NCBI GenBank assembly: GCA_026686845.1
Contig: JAIVEN010000012.1
Coordinates: 22,198,501-22,262,500, forward strand
Direction of reading: 5' to 3'
DNA length: 64,000 nucleotides
DNA from: Adenanthera pavonina
Taxonomy: Eukaryota; Streptophyta; Magnoliopsida; Fabales; Fabaceae
Below, in pieces: positions 24,859 through 36,823 of this stretch (position 1 is its first letter; each line of letters starts with the position of its first letter). A program made the translations under genes and the position numbers. The notes beneath the pieces were generated by a model. That model worked only from the letters and a program-made list of their open reading frames with translations, searched no databases and was not told the origin of the DNA.

Positions 24859-24956
24859 CCTTTCCTTGAACATCCACTCTGGCACCATTTCCCGAGTTTA
24901 CATTAGCAATAAGCTACAATGTTCGTAAATGCTGAAACATGTGATCACACTGTAGT

Positions 24957-25217
24957 CCTTGCTGGGTTCATTGCAGTCAGCTCTCTGCCTCCAAAAAATA
25001 GTTTCTGCTTCTTCACTACAGAACCTTCAGATATCTGAATCCTGAGTTTGACTGATGCCACTGAATCTGACTCCAATACCATATCAGGATTCAGAATCAT
25101 AGCCTCATCCATATTAAGGTAAATTAACATGGATGCACCCCAGTGACTTCCCACTTTCCCTTTCCAATATATTGACTTTTCCAGGATTGAACTCAAACTA
25201 GCATCAATAATTGGCAA
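24957..25217 (-). pseudogene. Fragment of a gamma-type phosphatidylinositol 4-kinase (ubiquitin-like domain)
   Basis: The minus-strand frame contains SMLIYLNMDEAMILNPDMVL, LESDSVASVKLRIQ and VVKKQKLFFGGREL, in the order found in the N-terminal ubiquitin-like domain of plant gamma phosphatidylinositol 4-kinases (UbDK family). Similarity stops right after GGREL, where the family continues with a second ubiquitin-like repeat and later the kinase domain; neither was found nearby. There is no ATG start in frame. The fragment lies between two copies of one MITE. Most likely a captured or decayed piece of a gene elsewhere; a diverged exon of an unseen gene is less likely. Confidence 0.75.
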
Positions 25218-25245
25218 CTTTCGTTTTATTTTTTTGGTTGGTTAG

Positions 25246-25476
25246 AAAAGTATTTTGGTTCTTAATTTTATTTATCATTTCAAATTGGCATTTTAAGTGT
25301 GAAGCTTTTTAAAATAGTTCCCAAAGCTTCTGAATTTTCTCAAAGTTGGTCATTTTCCTGGTCATACACAATGTGTGGGGACAGATTTGAAATTTAAGGA
25401 TTATTTTGAAAGGCTTTGAATATAAGGGATCAATTTGAGACAATAAAGTTAAGGAACCATAATACTATTTAAACCT
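25246..25476. mobile_element. MITE, copy 2 of a flanking pair
   Basis: Begins agtattttggttcttaattt and ends gttaaggaaccataatacta. Same family and orientation as 24410-24642. The two copies bracket about 600 bp containing the kinase fragment. Confidence 0.72.
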
Positions 25477-26083
25477 AGTATTATTTATTCATTATTCTGC
25501 TTGATATCATCTTATACTCAACCCCATCATAGAAGTTTTCTTATAAAAGGAATTGTATTTAGGAGAGGAGAGTACAGAAATTTGGTGGATAAGAAATTCT
25601 TAAACAACGAAACCAATTACAAACTCAAACAGATAACTTAAAAAGATCATGCACAGAGCACAAAAGAGAAGCCATGAACACGTTCTATCCCATTACATGT
25701 TTAAATGTGAAGAAATTCCCTTGAAGATGTAGGGATCCCTCTCTAGCCAAACAAACCGTAGAATTCCATAAACTTACCAAACCCTTCAAAATGAATTTTG
25801 AGGAACTGATGCAAGGTAGCGGTACACTCTCAACCCTCTCCAAAAGTACCAAAGAACCTTTTCCAAAGGTTGCTTGTTAAAAAAATACCCTGAGAAATTA
25901 AATAGCTTAGCTCTGAGAGTCTTAGTGAATACTGAATGGAAAAAGCTTGTTCCTATCCATAACATAGCTGGAGAAAAAATCAACACATTTTATGTATATT
26001 TATGAATTTGATCAATATCCTGTATGTGTGTTTGTATGTATGTCCATCCACTTAGATAACCTGCACTAGACAACTGTGCCAAG
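25477..26083. other. 3' flank of the subtilase gene
   Basis: It probably includes the 3' untranslated region next to 26084. No separate gene or complete repeat was recognised. Confidence 0.5.
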
Positions 26084-29000
26084 TTATTGAACATTGACTG
26101 CGAATACTGTATGAACATAATGTGGACCGTCAAGCCATGTTAGAGGTCCAAAATTGTAGCCTATGTGGGCCTCCTTCCCATAGAATGAGACTTCATAGGA
26201 CAGCTTCTTTACACTCTCAGAGAAGACAAGTTTATTGGGAAGCACCTTGACAATTAATCCCACTGGTGCACGTACCTTTACTATATAAGTGGCATTAAGG
26301 GGTCCCACATTGGTAACTGTTCTGATTACTTTGGCTTTCTGGTTCTTGCTAAGCTTTTTTATGGAGATCGATGGGTAGTTTATGTTAGAAATAAGGTCTT
26401 TCGTGGAGTTCTTTGGGCAGCTGAAATTAGTCTTAGACATTGACCTTATTTTTTCCGGTGAATAGCCATAATAACAAAGGAATCGGAGGTAGTGTTCCAC
26501 ATCTGATTCAAAGACTAAACCAGGATAGAGAGCTTTGAGTGGGTTAATTTCCCCAACTCCCATTTCATGTGGGTTGGCAAAGTAGTTTGAGCTGTTGGTC
26601 AAAGACTTCCTCATGTTGTTGTAGGTTGTTGCTGAAAATGAGAAAAGTGAAAAGAGCTCAGTATCACTTCTCAACTTTAGACCTTATCACAGAATGAACA
26701 TTTTGAAAGAGCTGAACTTGATCAGGTCGAGCAGGCTACTCGGTTTGTGATCAAGTCCAATTCTCATTTTCTGTGGAGCATAACCACTTGTATTTCTTTC
26801 CTTTTACACGCTTTTTTATCCAATCCTGCATAATCTTCAACATCTTTCTCTTTTCTTTCTCTGAGAGAGAGATGTTTCAAGATTAAAGAATAAAAAAGGC
26901 ATTAGTTATTGAACCTGTTGTCATTAGGGCTGACTTGACCATCGAAGGACTCCATCTTTCATGTACTGATTTGATGAATGCTGCAGCACCTGTCACATGT
27001 GGGCAAGCCATAGATGTACCAGACCTTATGCCAAATTGGGATGGTTTTTTCCCAGCTGGAACACTTCCTGGTTCAGTGCTCTCGGGTATCATGGCAGCTA
27101 GAATGCCAATTCCTGGAGCCATAACATCTGGCTGAACAACACATTTGCCTCAATTAGTGTGTAAGAAATTTGAGAGCATTTTGCTCCAGATGCTAGGCTT
27201 ATAAGATTGTGTTTCCTTGTATAAATTTCGTGGAGGACCTGGGGGCAGAAAATACCTTGAGTATGTTTTCTGTAAAAATTGAAGGACCTCTAGATGAGAA
27301 AGATGCAACAATTGGTGAAGGTTTATATCTAGCAACTTCTGCTGTTGGAAGAATTGTTGTAGTTGGGTTCCTGTCATGGAGGCAGGAAAGATTGAGCATT
27401 TTTACGTAAGTCTTTTTATTTTTTCTCATTATTGGAAGTCTTATTGTATTTTTTTTAAAATGATGCAGAAGAATGTATGGCTGAAAAGATGGAGCGACAT
27501 GAAGCATAAGCATTGGCACTAGTCAGAATTTTGAAATTGGGAGTGCTTACTTGGTAGAGTTAATGTACTTTAGAATCTGATTCCCTTCAAGATCACCAAC
27601 ATTTGTGTAGGGAAAGACGCCTGCATCAAAAGGAACATCCTTCTTGTCCTCATCAATTAGTATCATCCCCATGGCCTTTGCATCTTGTAAGACTAGCTTC
27701 TTGATTCGTCTTGAAACAGTTGGATCATCAGCAACACAAATCACAATCTTGCCAGCAACTTTACTATAATCCAGTGATCCAGGATAACAATTCCTGCATT
27801 TCATTGAAAAAGGAATGTGTTTCCTTATGTTGGAATTACTGTATTATTGCTTCTAGAATTTGGGACTTATAAAACCTAAGATATGATATCTAGAACAACT
27901 ACTTCTGTGTTGCTCGCATTAGTGTTACTACTTACTTGTATATTAGCAACATGTACAAATAGGAACAATAGTATTTGCTGATGTGTACCCTTCTTTGAGT
28001 TAGCTATGAATTATTTTGAGAAGCTCTGGCCACGGTAACACTTGACTAGCAAAAATTTGAGATATTAAGCAACATTTACAACTTTATGCTAAATGTCGTA
28101 TAAGGATGACAATAATGCGATGAGGATTTTTCAATTGAAAAGGGTCGAATTATTTTGTCGTTGTTATCAATTTTTTTCAGTAGTATTATTACATGTGGAA
28201 GAATTTTTTTTGATGAGGTAATAATGTAATACTGAGTGGTAAAAAATGTACGGGTGTTATATTTTAAAAAAAATTATTAGAGAGCCTGGTAGCAAAACCT
28301 AAACTTTGCCTTGCCCAAATTTTATCATTTCAAAGTTACGTACCTTGCTTCTGATGCAGGGGTAAATCTAGCAGCCACATTCTCTCCAAAAACAAGAGGA
28401 TGCATCTTTGAACGAGTGAGGTTTGAGAAGTTTATACCTGAGCCCTACCAGCATGATCACAGGGAAAAATTAGATTTGCTATACATGAAAACTATGCTAA
28501 GAAATTTACGACGCTTTTCTTTCTGCTTGGTATCAGAAATCAAGAAACCCACTTGAAAAGCTTTTCCATTTCCGAGGACAACAGTTGATTGGAAGCTCCT
28601 ATCGATATTAGATGCTGCAACTGTGAATACCCATGGAGCTGTGTTTACAACTGTGTAAGGATCAGGACCATCATTCCCTGCTGAGCACACTACCATGACC
28701 CCCATGTCTTCTGCATGAAATGCTCCAATGGCTATGGGGTCATTCAGAAAGTCTGATTGAAACAGCGAGCTGAGTCCAATGGAGATTGAGATTATGTCTA
28801 CTCCATCTCTAACAGCATCATCAATAGCTTTCAATATAGTGGCACCTGAGCAACCTTCATCTGAGCAGGCCTTGTAGGCAGCAATTCTAGTAGAAGGTGA
28901 GCCACCTCTTGCTGTTCCTTGTGCTAATCCATAATAACTAGCGTTGTTGACTGGGGTTCCAGCTGCTGTTGATGCAGTGTGAGTCCCATGGCCAACAGAG

Positions 29001-32000
29001 TCTCTTGGTGAGCCTTTGGCTCCTCTACTATGAGTCTTGTTGCCACCTAATGTGGTTTGGAGATTATAGTATCTTGCACCTATCAATTTCCTGCAATTTT
29101 ACTGAGATAGTTAAGTTTTTACCATACCAGTTTGCATATTTGTTGATGTCAAAATAATTTTTTTGAATTGTTTTAAACTAGATATAAACTTCTTATTGAA
29201 AACATTATAGGAGAAGGAATGATCACCTGTTGCAATTGGATTTCTTGAAATCATGACTCTGCATGCAAACACCTTTCCATCTAGAAGGAATTTCCCCAAT
29301 ACCCTCATCATTAAAACTTGGAGACTCTGGCCATATCCCTTTGGAACAGAATAGATATAAACTTGAATGAATAATCTTTAAGCAGCTCGTCTATAATATA
29401 TCACATACAATTGTTTTCTAATTAACGTTAAGGTCATTATTAAAATAAGTGAAAGTTGTAGTTCGCAGAGTCTCAAGAGTGAGGAAACTTGTTATGATGA
29501 TTAAACATAAAGGCTGGGTTCCAATTACATATTTTCATTACGGTATTTTTGATATTTTTAATTGTAAACTACATAAAAACTAGTAGCACTTTGTTCAGAC
29601 TTCTACTCAGTTGGCCTTTACTATTTTGCAGACAATGAGATTGGGAAGAACACGAGGGATGACATGATTTGGTTACAAAAATTATGCTGGAACTAATGTG
29701 GGGTGTATGTAACATCCATCACCAGTAACAGATTCTGCATGGGGCACACATATCACTCATGGCAAAAGTATTGAAGAAGCCATCCTTGATCAATTAGCCA
29801 GATTAAATTCCATTTACTAAAATATGTCTTGGTTTTGACTTTAGCTGGTAATCCCTAGTTACTAGTAGGCCTCCACAAATTGTGATATATGTTGCCTTTG
29901 TGCTGGGACAATCTATCTGTCTCCTAATTATTTTCTTACCAAAGGGAAAGTATTGAGAAACTTCATCTCTTATGTGAATTTAAGGTTTAGCTCTTGCATT
30001 TAACCTTGGTATGAAAACAAAAAAAACTAGAACATGTGTTAAGTAAGTTGATTACCACTTTATTGCCATCTCTGGGTTAGGTAGTTCCAACCTCACTATC
30101 TTGTCTGTGTCGCTAAGATAGTGGGGCTCTTAAACAGATCGAACTTGGGCCATGTAGAATCCTCATTCCACATGCTTTCCCAGGCTCCAAGAGGTATTCT
30201 GTCTGTCAACTAGAAAATTCTTTTCACTGTCGGTTCTCTTTTCATCTACAATATCAGGCATGATTAGTTGATTGTTCTTCCTTTTGTGTATAAATTTTTG
30301 GAAGAAGAGGAAGGTTTATGGCAGGCTCTAATTTAATGTTCCGATCGCTACTCATCATCTGTATTTTATTATTCCCTCTACAATTCCAATACAGTAATAC
30401 TAGTATCTCCATAATTTTTCTTATTTTTGTTGTGATCTTCTGGTTTCAGTTAGCTTCATAAGTTTATTTTGTATATGATGCTTAAAGATAACATATGATA
30501 TAATGTTAATGCTTCACCATTTCCCTTCCGTGCCCCATCTAATACCTCCTAATCTCACCATTCAGCATCACTAAAGAGGAAAGGAGGGATGAGGCTTGAA
30601 GACTTCGTGAACAGGAAGCAGATAATAAGGGAAGGAAAGGTAAGAATTGGGGACCAAACTCAATAATGGATCTCAGTCTTAAAACTTGAAGCTGATAACA
30701 CCTTATCATATATGAGTTATAGAATTTTCTTTTGCTATAAATTTAATCTATCATGTTACTTATGTACTCTCAGAAATTTTCTAAATCAAGGGAACCGAAG
30801 AATGATTGATAAAAACAGAGGAGGGTAGCAATCAAAACAGCTGGAAGAGGGCCACAATGAAAGCCATTAATTGTTTACTTGCATGGCCTTTGTTAATACC
30901 ATGTGGGTTGTATTCTATTCTACTAGAACTGTCATTGTTGCTAGATGGAGATGCCCTAGCTGCCAATGTCTCTTACCCCTACAATTTTACAAGTTAGTGA
31001 CACATTGACCTTCACCATCACATGAAGTGTCCACACAAAACCCCTGAGGCCATTTATGAGAAATGCATTGACATGTGAAATGCATCCCCACTAACTCTTT
31101 TTTCTCCTCTGCAAACACTCCTATGACTACCCCTATGAAGCCTTTCATGCTGTCATTTTTATTATGTATCAAAAGTTAATTGAATAGTTGCTATCAAGTA
31201 ATGAGGTAGTAGTAGTTCATGTCAAGAGTGTTTAATTTTTAATCTTAACTCCTGAAAAAAGTATTTAGCTATTGTGAATAATTGTTTTTACTCTTATTCC
31301 ATTTGTTGGATTGTTGTATTCTGGGATAATACAATCTTTTGGTTAGATTATTTTGTGGGGTTTACACGGTATGGATTTTGGAGGTTTTGATTATTTTAAG
31401 AAAAAAAAACTATAGTTTTAGGTTTTGTATGAAGTCTTACTTTTTTTACAGAAGAAATTTATTAACAAATTTGAGTATAATTTAACCAAATTTAAAAGAA
31501 AATGAACACAATTTACTCTACTAATTAGGTGGTACTAGAGAAGCACTTACCAGTGTCTATAAAACCAATAATAACATCAGCTGAATAGTGTTGGTGTGGG
31601 ATAATGACACGTGGCATCATACCCAAGTCTGATTCCAAAAAGTCCCAGGATCTTGTCGTGTGTAGCTGAAGAACTGGATCCGGAAACACTGACACTATTC
31701 CATGGTGCTCTGTTCACATATTACTCAGCCACAGTTAGTTCATCAAAATACAAAATAATAAATCATAAATCTTCTCTATACATGTATCATAATAAATTAA
31801 GGACCTCAAAGAAGAAGAAAATGATTAACAATGCCTTAACGACAAAACATTATTGGAAAAGTGAAAGAATGATGAAGTGATATTTAAGAAATTGGAAGAA
31901 GACAAAAGAGGAAAAAGTGGAAGCAGAAGGGACAAGATGAGTACCAGACAATGCAGAGGCTTCACTCTCTGTAAGCATGGCAGAGAATCCACTAAAAGCA

Positions 32001-33329
32001 TGACTATAATGGTGGATTAGAGCTACCCTCTCACTCTCTCTTCTGTGAAAAGTTAAAGTAAAGCGAAATGGATTATGTGAACTAATTTTTCAACAGTAAT
32101 TATAATTAATTTAAGGTTTTCTTGAGCAAATTATATAAAAAGATCTGAGATTTTATCTTTTTTGAAAAATAGAAATAAGGTTTTCAAGAATTTTGTAGAT
32201 CAAAACAATGGACTTCGATTTTCTGCTTATTTTTTGAATGAGTGTACTGTGTTTTTATAATAAGGTTCAAATTTTTTATTCTTTAATTTAAATTATTCTT
32301 TTTTTGAAATTAATAATAAAAAGATTTTTTATTTATATTGTAAGTTTTAAATAACAATAAAATTTAAATAATTTAGATTAAGTTTCACCGGTTAACAAGG
32401 GTTAACTCTAACGTGCTCATCTCTTCTTTTTAGTAAACAATTTAAGGTGAAAAATTAATAATAAATGAATATGTTATAACATAAGAAACACTTATAAGTA
32501 TGACCCACTTTTATTAAGTTAATTTATATATGTGTATTTAATTCTTTTAAATTTTGAACATTCCATTTTAGTTGTTCCAGGAGTTATCTAGTTACCATGA
32601 ATGACCATTAAACATTGCTATACTATAACAAAGTGACATTTCAATTATTGAGTGGTGTAATGCTTTATCATTATATGTTTTTAGTGATAAGTAGATATTT
32701 ATTTGGACACATCAATCTAATGTCAAAATATGTCATCAAAGTTAATTATGTGTTAACAGTCTTAAGATTTTTTTAAAAAAAATTATCTTACCTGTAAAGA
32801 AATTTTTAAACTTTTGAGAACTGAAATTGAGATGAAAAAGACTAAATTATTATTAATTCATTTAAAAACAAGTTGCAAATAGAGTCTAAGAATTACTTGT
32901 AAGGTAAATGAAAAACCTTGGAATAATGGAAGAGAGGAGCTGCAAATGAGCAGATTCTGCAGCTTTTGATTCTAATCCAATGTTGTTTGATGATGAACTT
33001 CCCATGTAAACAACATAATGCTGCAGAAAACACAGTAAAAAAAGAAACGGTTTCAGTAATCTTAATTAGAGCAAGAAATAATGGTGAAGACGGACCATTT
33101 AACAGGAGAGAGATAGAAAGAGTAGGTGCATCCCACCTAACAGGTGAAATTTATCTTCTTCTTCTTTCTCTCTCTTGCATGATGGTACTGAATGAAAGGA
33201 ATAATCAAAACGTGAGAGGGAGAGAGAGGGAGAGAGAGGGACCTTGGGAATTTGACGTGACAAGGCTGTTGAAGAGATGAGGACAAAAGAGAGAGAGAGG
33301 AAATGAAGGAATTGCAGAAGGGAAGCCAT
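26084..33329 (-). CDS. Secreted subtilisin-like serine protease (SBT5-like), 11 exons, 773 aa
   Basis: A plant subtilase, an endoprotease secreted to the cell wall as a preproenzyme. Exons in coding order: 33329-33243, 33020-32917, 32042-31945, 31709-31551, 29338-29227, 29090-28553, 28444-28344, 27793-27551, 27370-27256, 27131-26915, 26631-26084. All phases join to an open frame of 773 residues, normal for the family. Parts: signal peptide about 1-24 (hydrophobic LLQFLHFLSLSFVLISS), I9 propeptide about 30-115 (HYVVYMG, HHYSHAFSGFSAMLTE, TTRSWDF), S8 catalytic domain with Asp148 (FIDTGIWPES), His221 (GHGTHTAST), oxyanion Asn326 (SAGNDGP) and Ser559 (GTSMACPHVTG), a PA-like insert about 390-480, and a C-terminal Fn3-like domain. 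Exon wording (RNCYPGSLD, GINFSNL) is closest to the SBT5 group that includes CRSP/SBT5.2. Intron 4 is long (2.2 kb). Donor 1 is unusual (AAG|GTCCCT). No break found. Confidence 0.92.
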
Positions 33330-33396
33330 TGAAGATGATGAGAGGATGAGAGGGTGCTTCTGCAAGCGATGAAGAGAAGTGATGGTGTTGTCATCA

Positions 33397-33403
33397 ATTT
33401 ATA
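33397..33403 (-). promoter_or_regulatory. TATA box of the subtilase gene
   Basis: TATAAAT on the minus strand, 68 bases upstream of the start codon at 33329, implying a leader of about 35-40 bases. Confidence 0.6.
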
Positions 33404-36400
33404 GGGTGAGTGAGAGTGAGATTCTTCAGTATAATTAATTAATTAAGAAGGTTGATGTTTCCAGCATGAACCATGTGAAAGTATACTTGTTATAATTGTT
33501 CATTCTTTTTGGTCTGCTTCTATATATGTATTACAATGGATGCTCCTTCTCACTACAAGAATATATAATTAAGATTGACAAAAGTCAATCCATCAATAAA
33601 TATATAATAAGTACTATTCATGAAGAGTATGATTTATTTATATATATATATATAAATGTATAGTTTAATAAAAAAATAGCTAATGTCATTTAAAAGTTGT
33701 AAAATTTAATTAAAAAAAACAATGCATTTACAGTGAATTAGTTAAAAGCTAGTTTTTTCCCCAAATTAGAGTTTTAGTATTTTGAAATAGTGGCTTTTTT
33801 ATATTTATTGATGATTGATTTCTACCCAACTTATTATATATATATATACATTTGTCATTATGTGTAAAATATTTAAATTAATTTTATATTTTCATTATAA
33901 ATATTTAATTCAAATATTATTTTATTATACATGTATTAATTTGATCATGAAATATTATACAATATACATATATATCTGTTTTAAAAATTGATTTGTTTTT
34001 AATTCAATCATCATTATCATTATAATAAAATATAAAAAAAAATATAGGAAAACGGGCTCACTCTAAGTCAATAAATGAGTCTTTTTTTTGTTAGATATCT
34101 CAATTCATTAACAAATCTGGTTTTAAAACATTGATTACGACGTATTATCTTTATAATTTTGTTTAGGAATAATTTACTTACTTATTTATCTCGTTTTTTG
34201 ACCTTTTTGGTTAATTTTTGCGTGATAAAAGGGGTCCCAAGAGCCTAAATGTAGGCCCATTGCCACACACCTTTGGTTATTTATGACCCCACATATTAAT
34301 AGATTATTATGATAAGTCAGATTCAAATTTCATCAAGCTCTTCAAATTTTTCCTCAAGTTTACAGAATTTACACTCACGTCTTTTTTCTTTTAAATAAAA
34401 ACTATATGGTTTAGGTTGAAGCATTGGTTAGGTTTTTTTATGTAATTTGTGATACAAATTATTGATATGTTAATAGTTCTTGAGAAAAAAAAAAAATGCA
34501 ACTAGTGTTAGGAAGGGACAAGGGTATTATCTTTGTTATTATTTATGCTTATAGAGGAGGAGGTTCTTGTATCAATAGTGTGAATTTCACTAGCTTGTGT
34601 GTGTGTATTATTTATTGAGTATTTAAAATGGTATATAAGTGTAAGTTGAAAAACCCTCGTGGAAGATAAATCTTGATCCCTTTAATTGAAAGATTTGATC
34701 AAAACGTTCAATCGAGAAATTTAGATGGTGTAGATTAATTTGGATAATCAATATTTCAAATTCGTTTGTTTTCTTAAATTAAAAGAACATAGAATGAAAC
34801 TACTATTTGAACTGTAAAATTAATAAAATACATTTAAATTTTTTTTTGAAATCTTGAATATTAAAATTTCTCAATTTAAGTAATTGATTGGATTATTTAA
34901 TTGAGAACACATTAATTAAATCATGAAAGATATAGAAGAATATAATATTGATATTTTATTCATTTGGCACTTTTATTATCTTTCGATTAAATAATAGGAT
35001 TATACAATCGAATATATACGAATTAGTGGAAGATGAATGTAATTTGTGTTATTAAATTATGATCACAAACGCAACTTTTTTATCCACAATGAAGAAACTA
35101 AAAATCTTGATTAAAGAGTATCGAATCCCTTTCACTAGAACGAATCACAGTTGGTTATCTAGCATTTACATTTATTCATTAGGCAACGTGTTATCCCAAC
35201 ACATAAAAAAATATAAATCTGAAAATATTATATATAATGTTGTTTGGCATTAGCTAAATTTCTAATAATAAAAAAGAAAAGAAGAACAAGGAAAAGCAGC
35301 AAGAATCGAGTTCCTTGTACAGGTGAACTGTCTATAAAGAGAGGATTTTCATAAAAGAAGAAGATCATATGCTTCAAGTGGAAGCATCTTAATCCCTTTT
35401 CTAATGCAGAAGAGTGTTGAGAAAGAAGTCGTATATATTATTGTATCCCTCAATGGCCTTTGTGAAATTTCCTTCTTTACTCCTTTTCTTCTCTTTATCT
35501 CCTTCCCATCAGTCTCCTTCTTCTTCTTTACGTGTTCTTAGTTGCATCAGCATCTTCTTTTCTTTTTTAAATTGGATTTATCTTTTGTCCTTAGCTCTAT
35601 GAGGAATACTATACTAAATGTGCAGGCTTTCACAGAGACTTCAAGATCTGGGCAAGTTCTTATCTATGTCTCAGGAAACTAAAACAGATATATATATATA
35701 TATATATATATATTGCAACACTCTAAATCACATTAATTAATTGCGTATAATCCAAAAGGTTAACTCTGTCAGAGATAATAATTTTTCTAATCAACTGGGA
35801 TTCAATGTTTTCTTCGTAAGAGATACGTACTAATGTTTTTCGAAGCTTTCTTGGAGTGAAATCTTAAATACACTAAATTACTCTTAGAGGGTGTCCTCGT
35901 AAGTTGGTAAATTTAGACCTAAAGAAAGCTTGACATAATCTTAATATTTAATAAATGGTATAATGTGTTCACCAAAAAAGGTATAATGTAATTTTATATA
36001 AACTTCTAATGCCTAATGCTAGTTGATGAGATTGGCTAAACATAAATGATATTTGTACGCGGAATAACTTGCTAACATTTAATGCAAAATGTCAAAACTA
36101 TACGAGTATTTGGAATGTTTTATCATTTTGTGATGAAAATTTTGATAATATTTATTATGAAAAATGTTGTCACCGGTATAGCAAAATTTTTGTTAATATT
36201 TATTATCATAATAGTGCAGAACATGTTATTTTAAAAATTTATTTTTAATAAATACTGAAAATAAAAATTATATTAAATCAACTTTTTAAAAAATGCCCCC
36301 TTTAACCTTCTTGGCTATATTCACCCCTACTTCTATATATGGCATGTCTTAGAAAATGAGCTATATTATTTACAACTCGTAAAATATACAATTGACTAAT

Positions 36401-36564
36401 TGATAATATGTTCTTCAATCATGTGATTGAAACACACTTGCTTTTAGCTATTTTAGTCTTTTAAAATAAACTTCAAAGTTTGGCTAGATAAGGTATTATT
36501 GAGAGAATTCATACTCAAACGTGGTTTGTATACCAGTATATTACATCCTTTAGGAATATCCAAT
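33404..36564. other. Intergenic DNA, no clear gene
   Basis: TA-rich runs lie at 33636-33652 and 35687-35713. 35330-35620 has a TATA-like tctataaag followed by pyrimidine-rich sequence and a short hydrophobic open frame (35453-35602), but no family match, so it is not called as a gene. The rest is AT-rich with no recognised element. Confidence 0.5.
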
Positions 36565-36823
36565 CACTACAAGAAAACTGAGAATTTGAGATGGGTTTTG
36601 CAACAGAAACAATTTTATCTCAAAATTCATCACAAAAATTTTATGACAGATTTTGTGGCAAAAGTTTTATAAATTCATTAGAAATCCTTTACAAAATCCA
36701 TCATAAAAAATTTATGATGAGCTAAAATGTGGCGAATACAACTTGTCACAAAATCCATCACAAAACTAAAATTCATCACAAATTTTGCTTAATTCGTCTC
36801 AAATTTCCCATTTATTTGTAGTG
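36565..36823. mobile_element. CACTA-type MITE, 259 bp
   Basis: It starts CACTACAAGAAAACTGAG and ends ttatttgTAGTG, the terminal signature of plant CACTA elements. The interior consists of short facing repeats of aatccatcacaaaa/atttgtgatg type. The 3-base flanks are aat and gat, not an exact duplication. A ~37-bp host phrase (gtataccagtatattaca, then ctttaggaatat) is present on both sides, at 36528 and 36840. Confidence 0.75.

Noticed and set aside
35414..35602. Short hydrophobic frame after a TATA-like box, possible small secreted peptide gene
   Set aside because: No cleavage site, no known peptide motif, and the hydrophobicity follows from a pyrimidine-rich strand.
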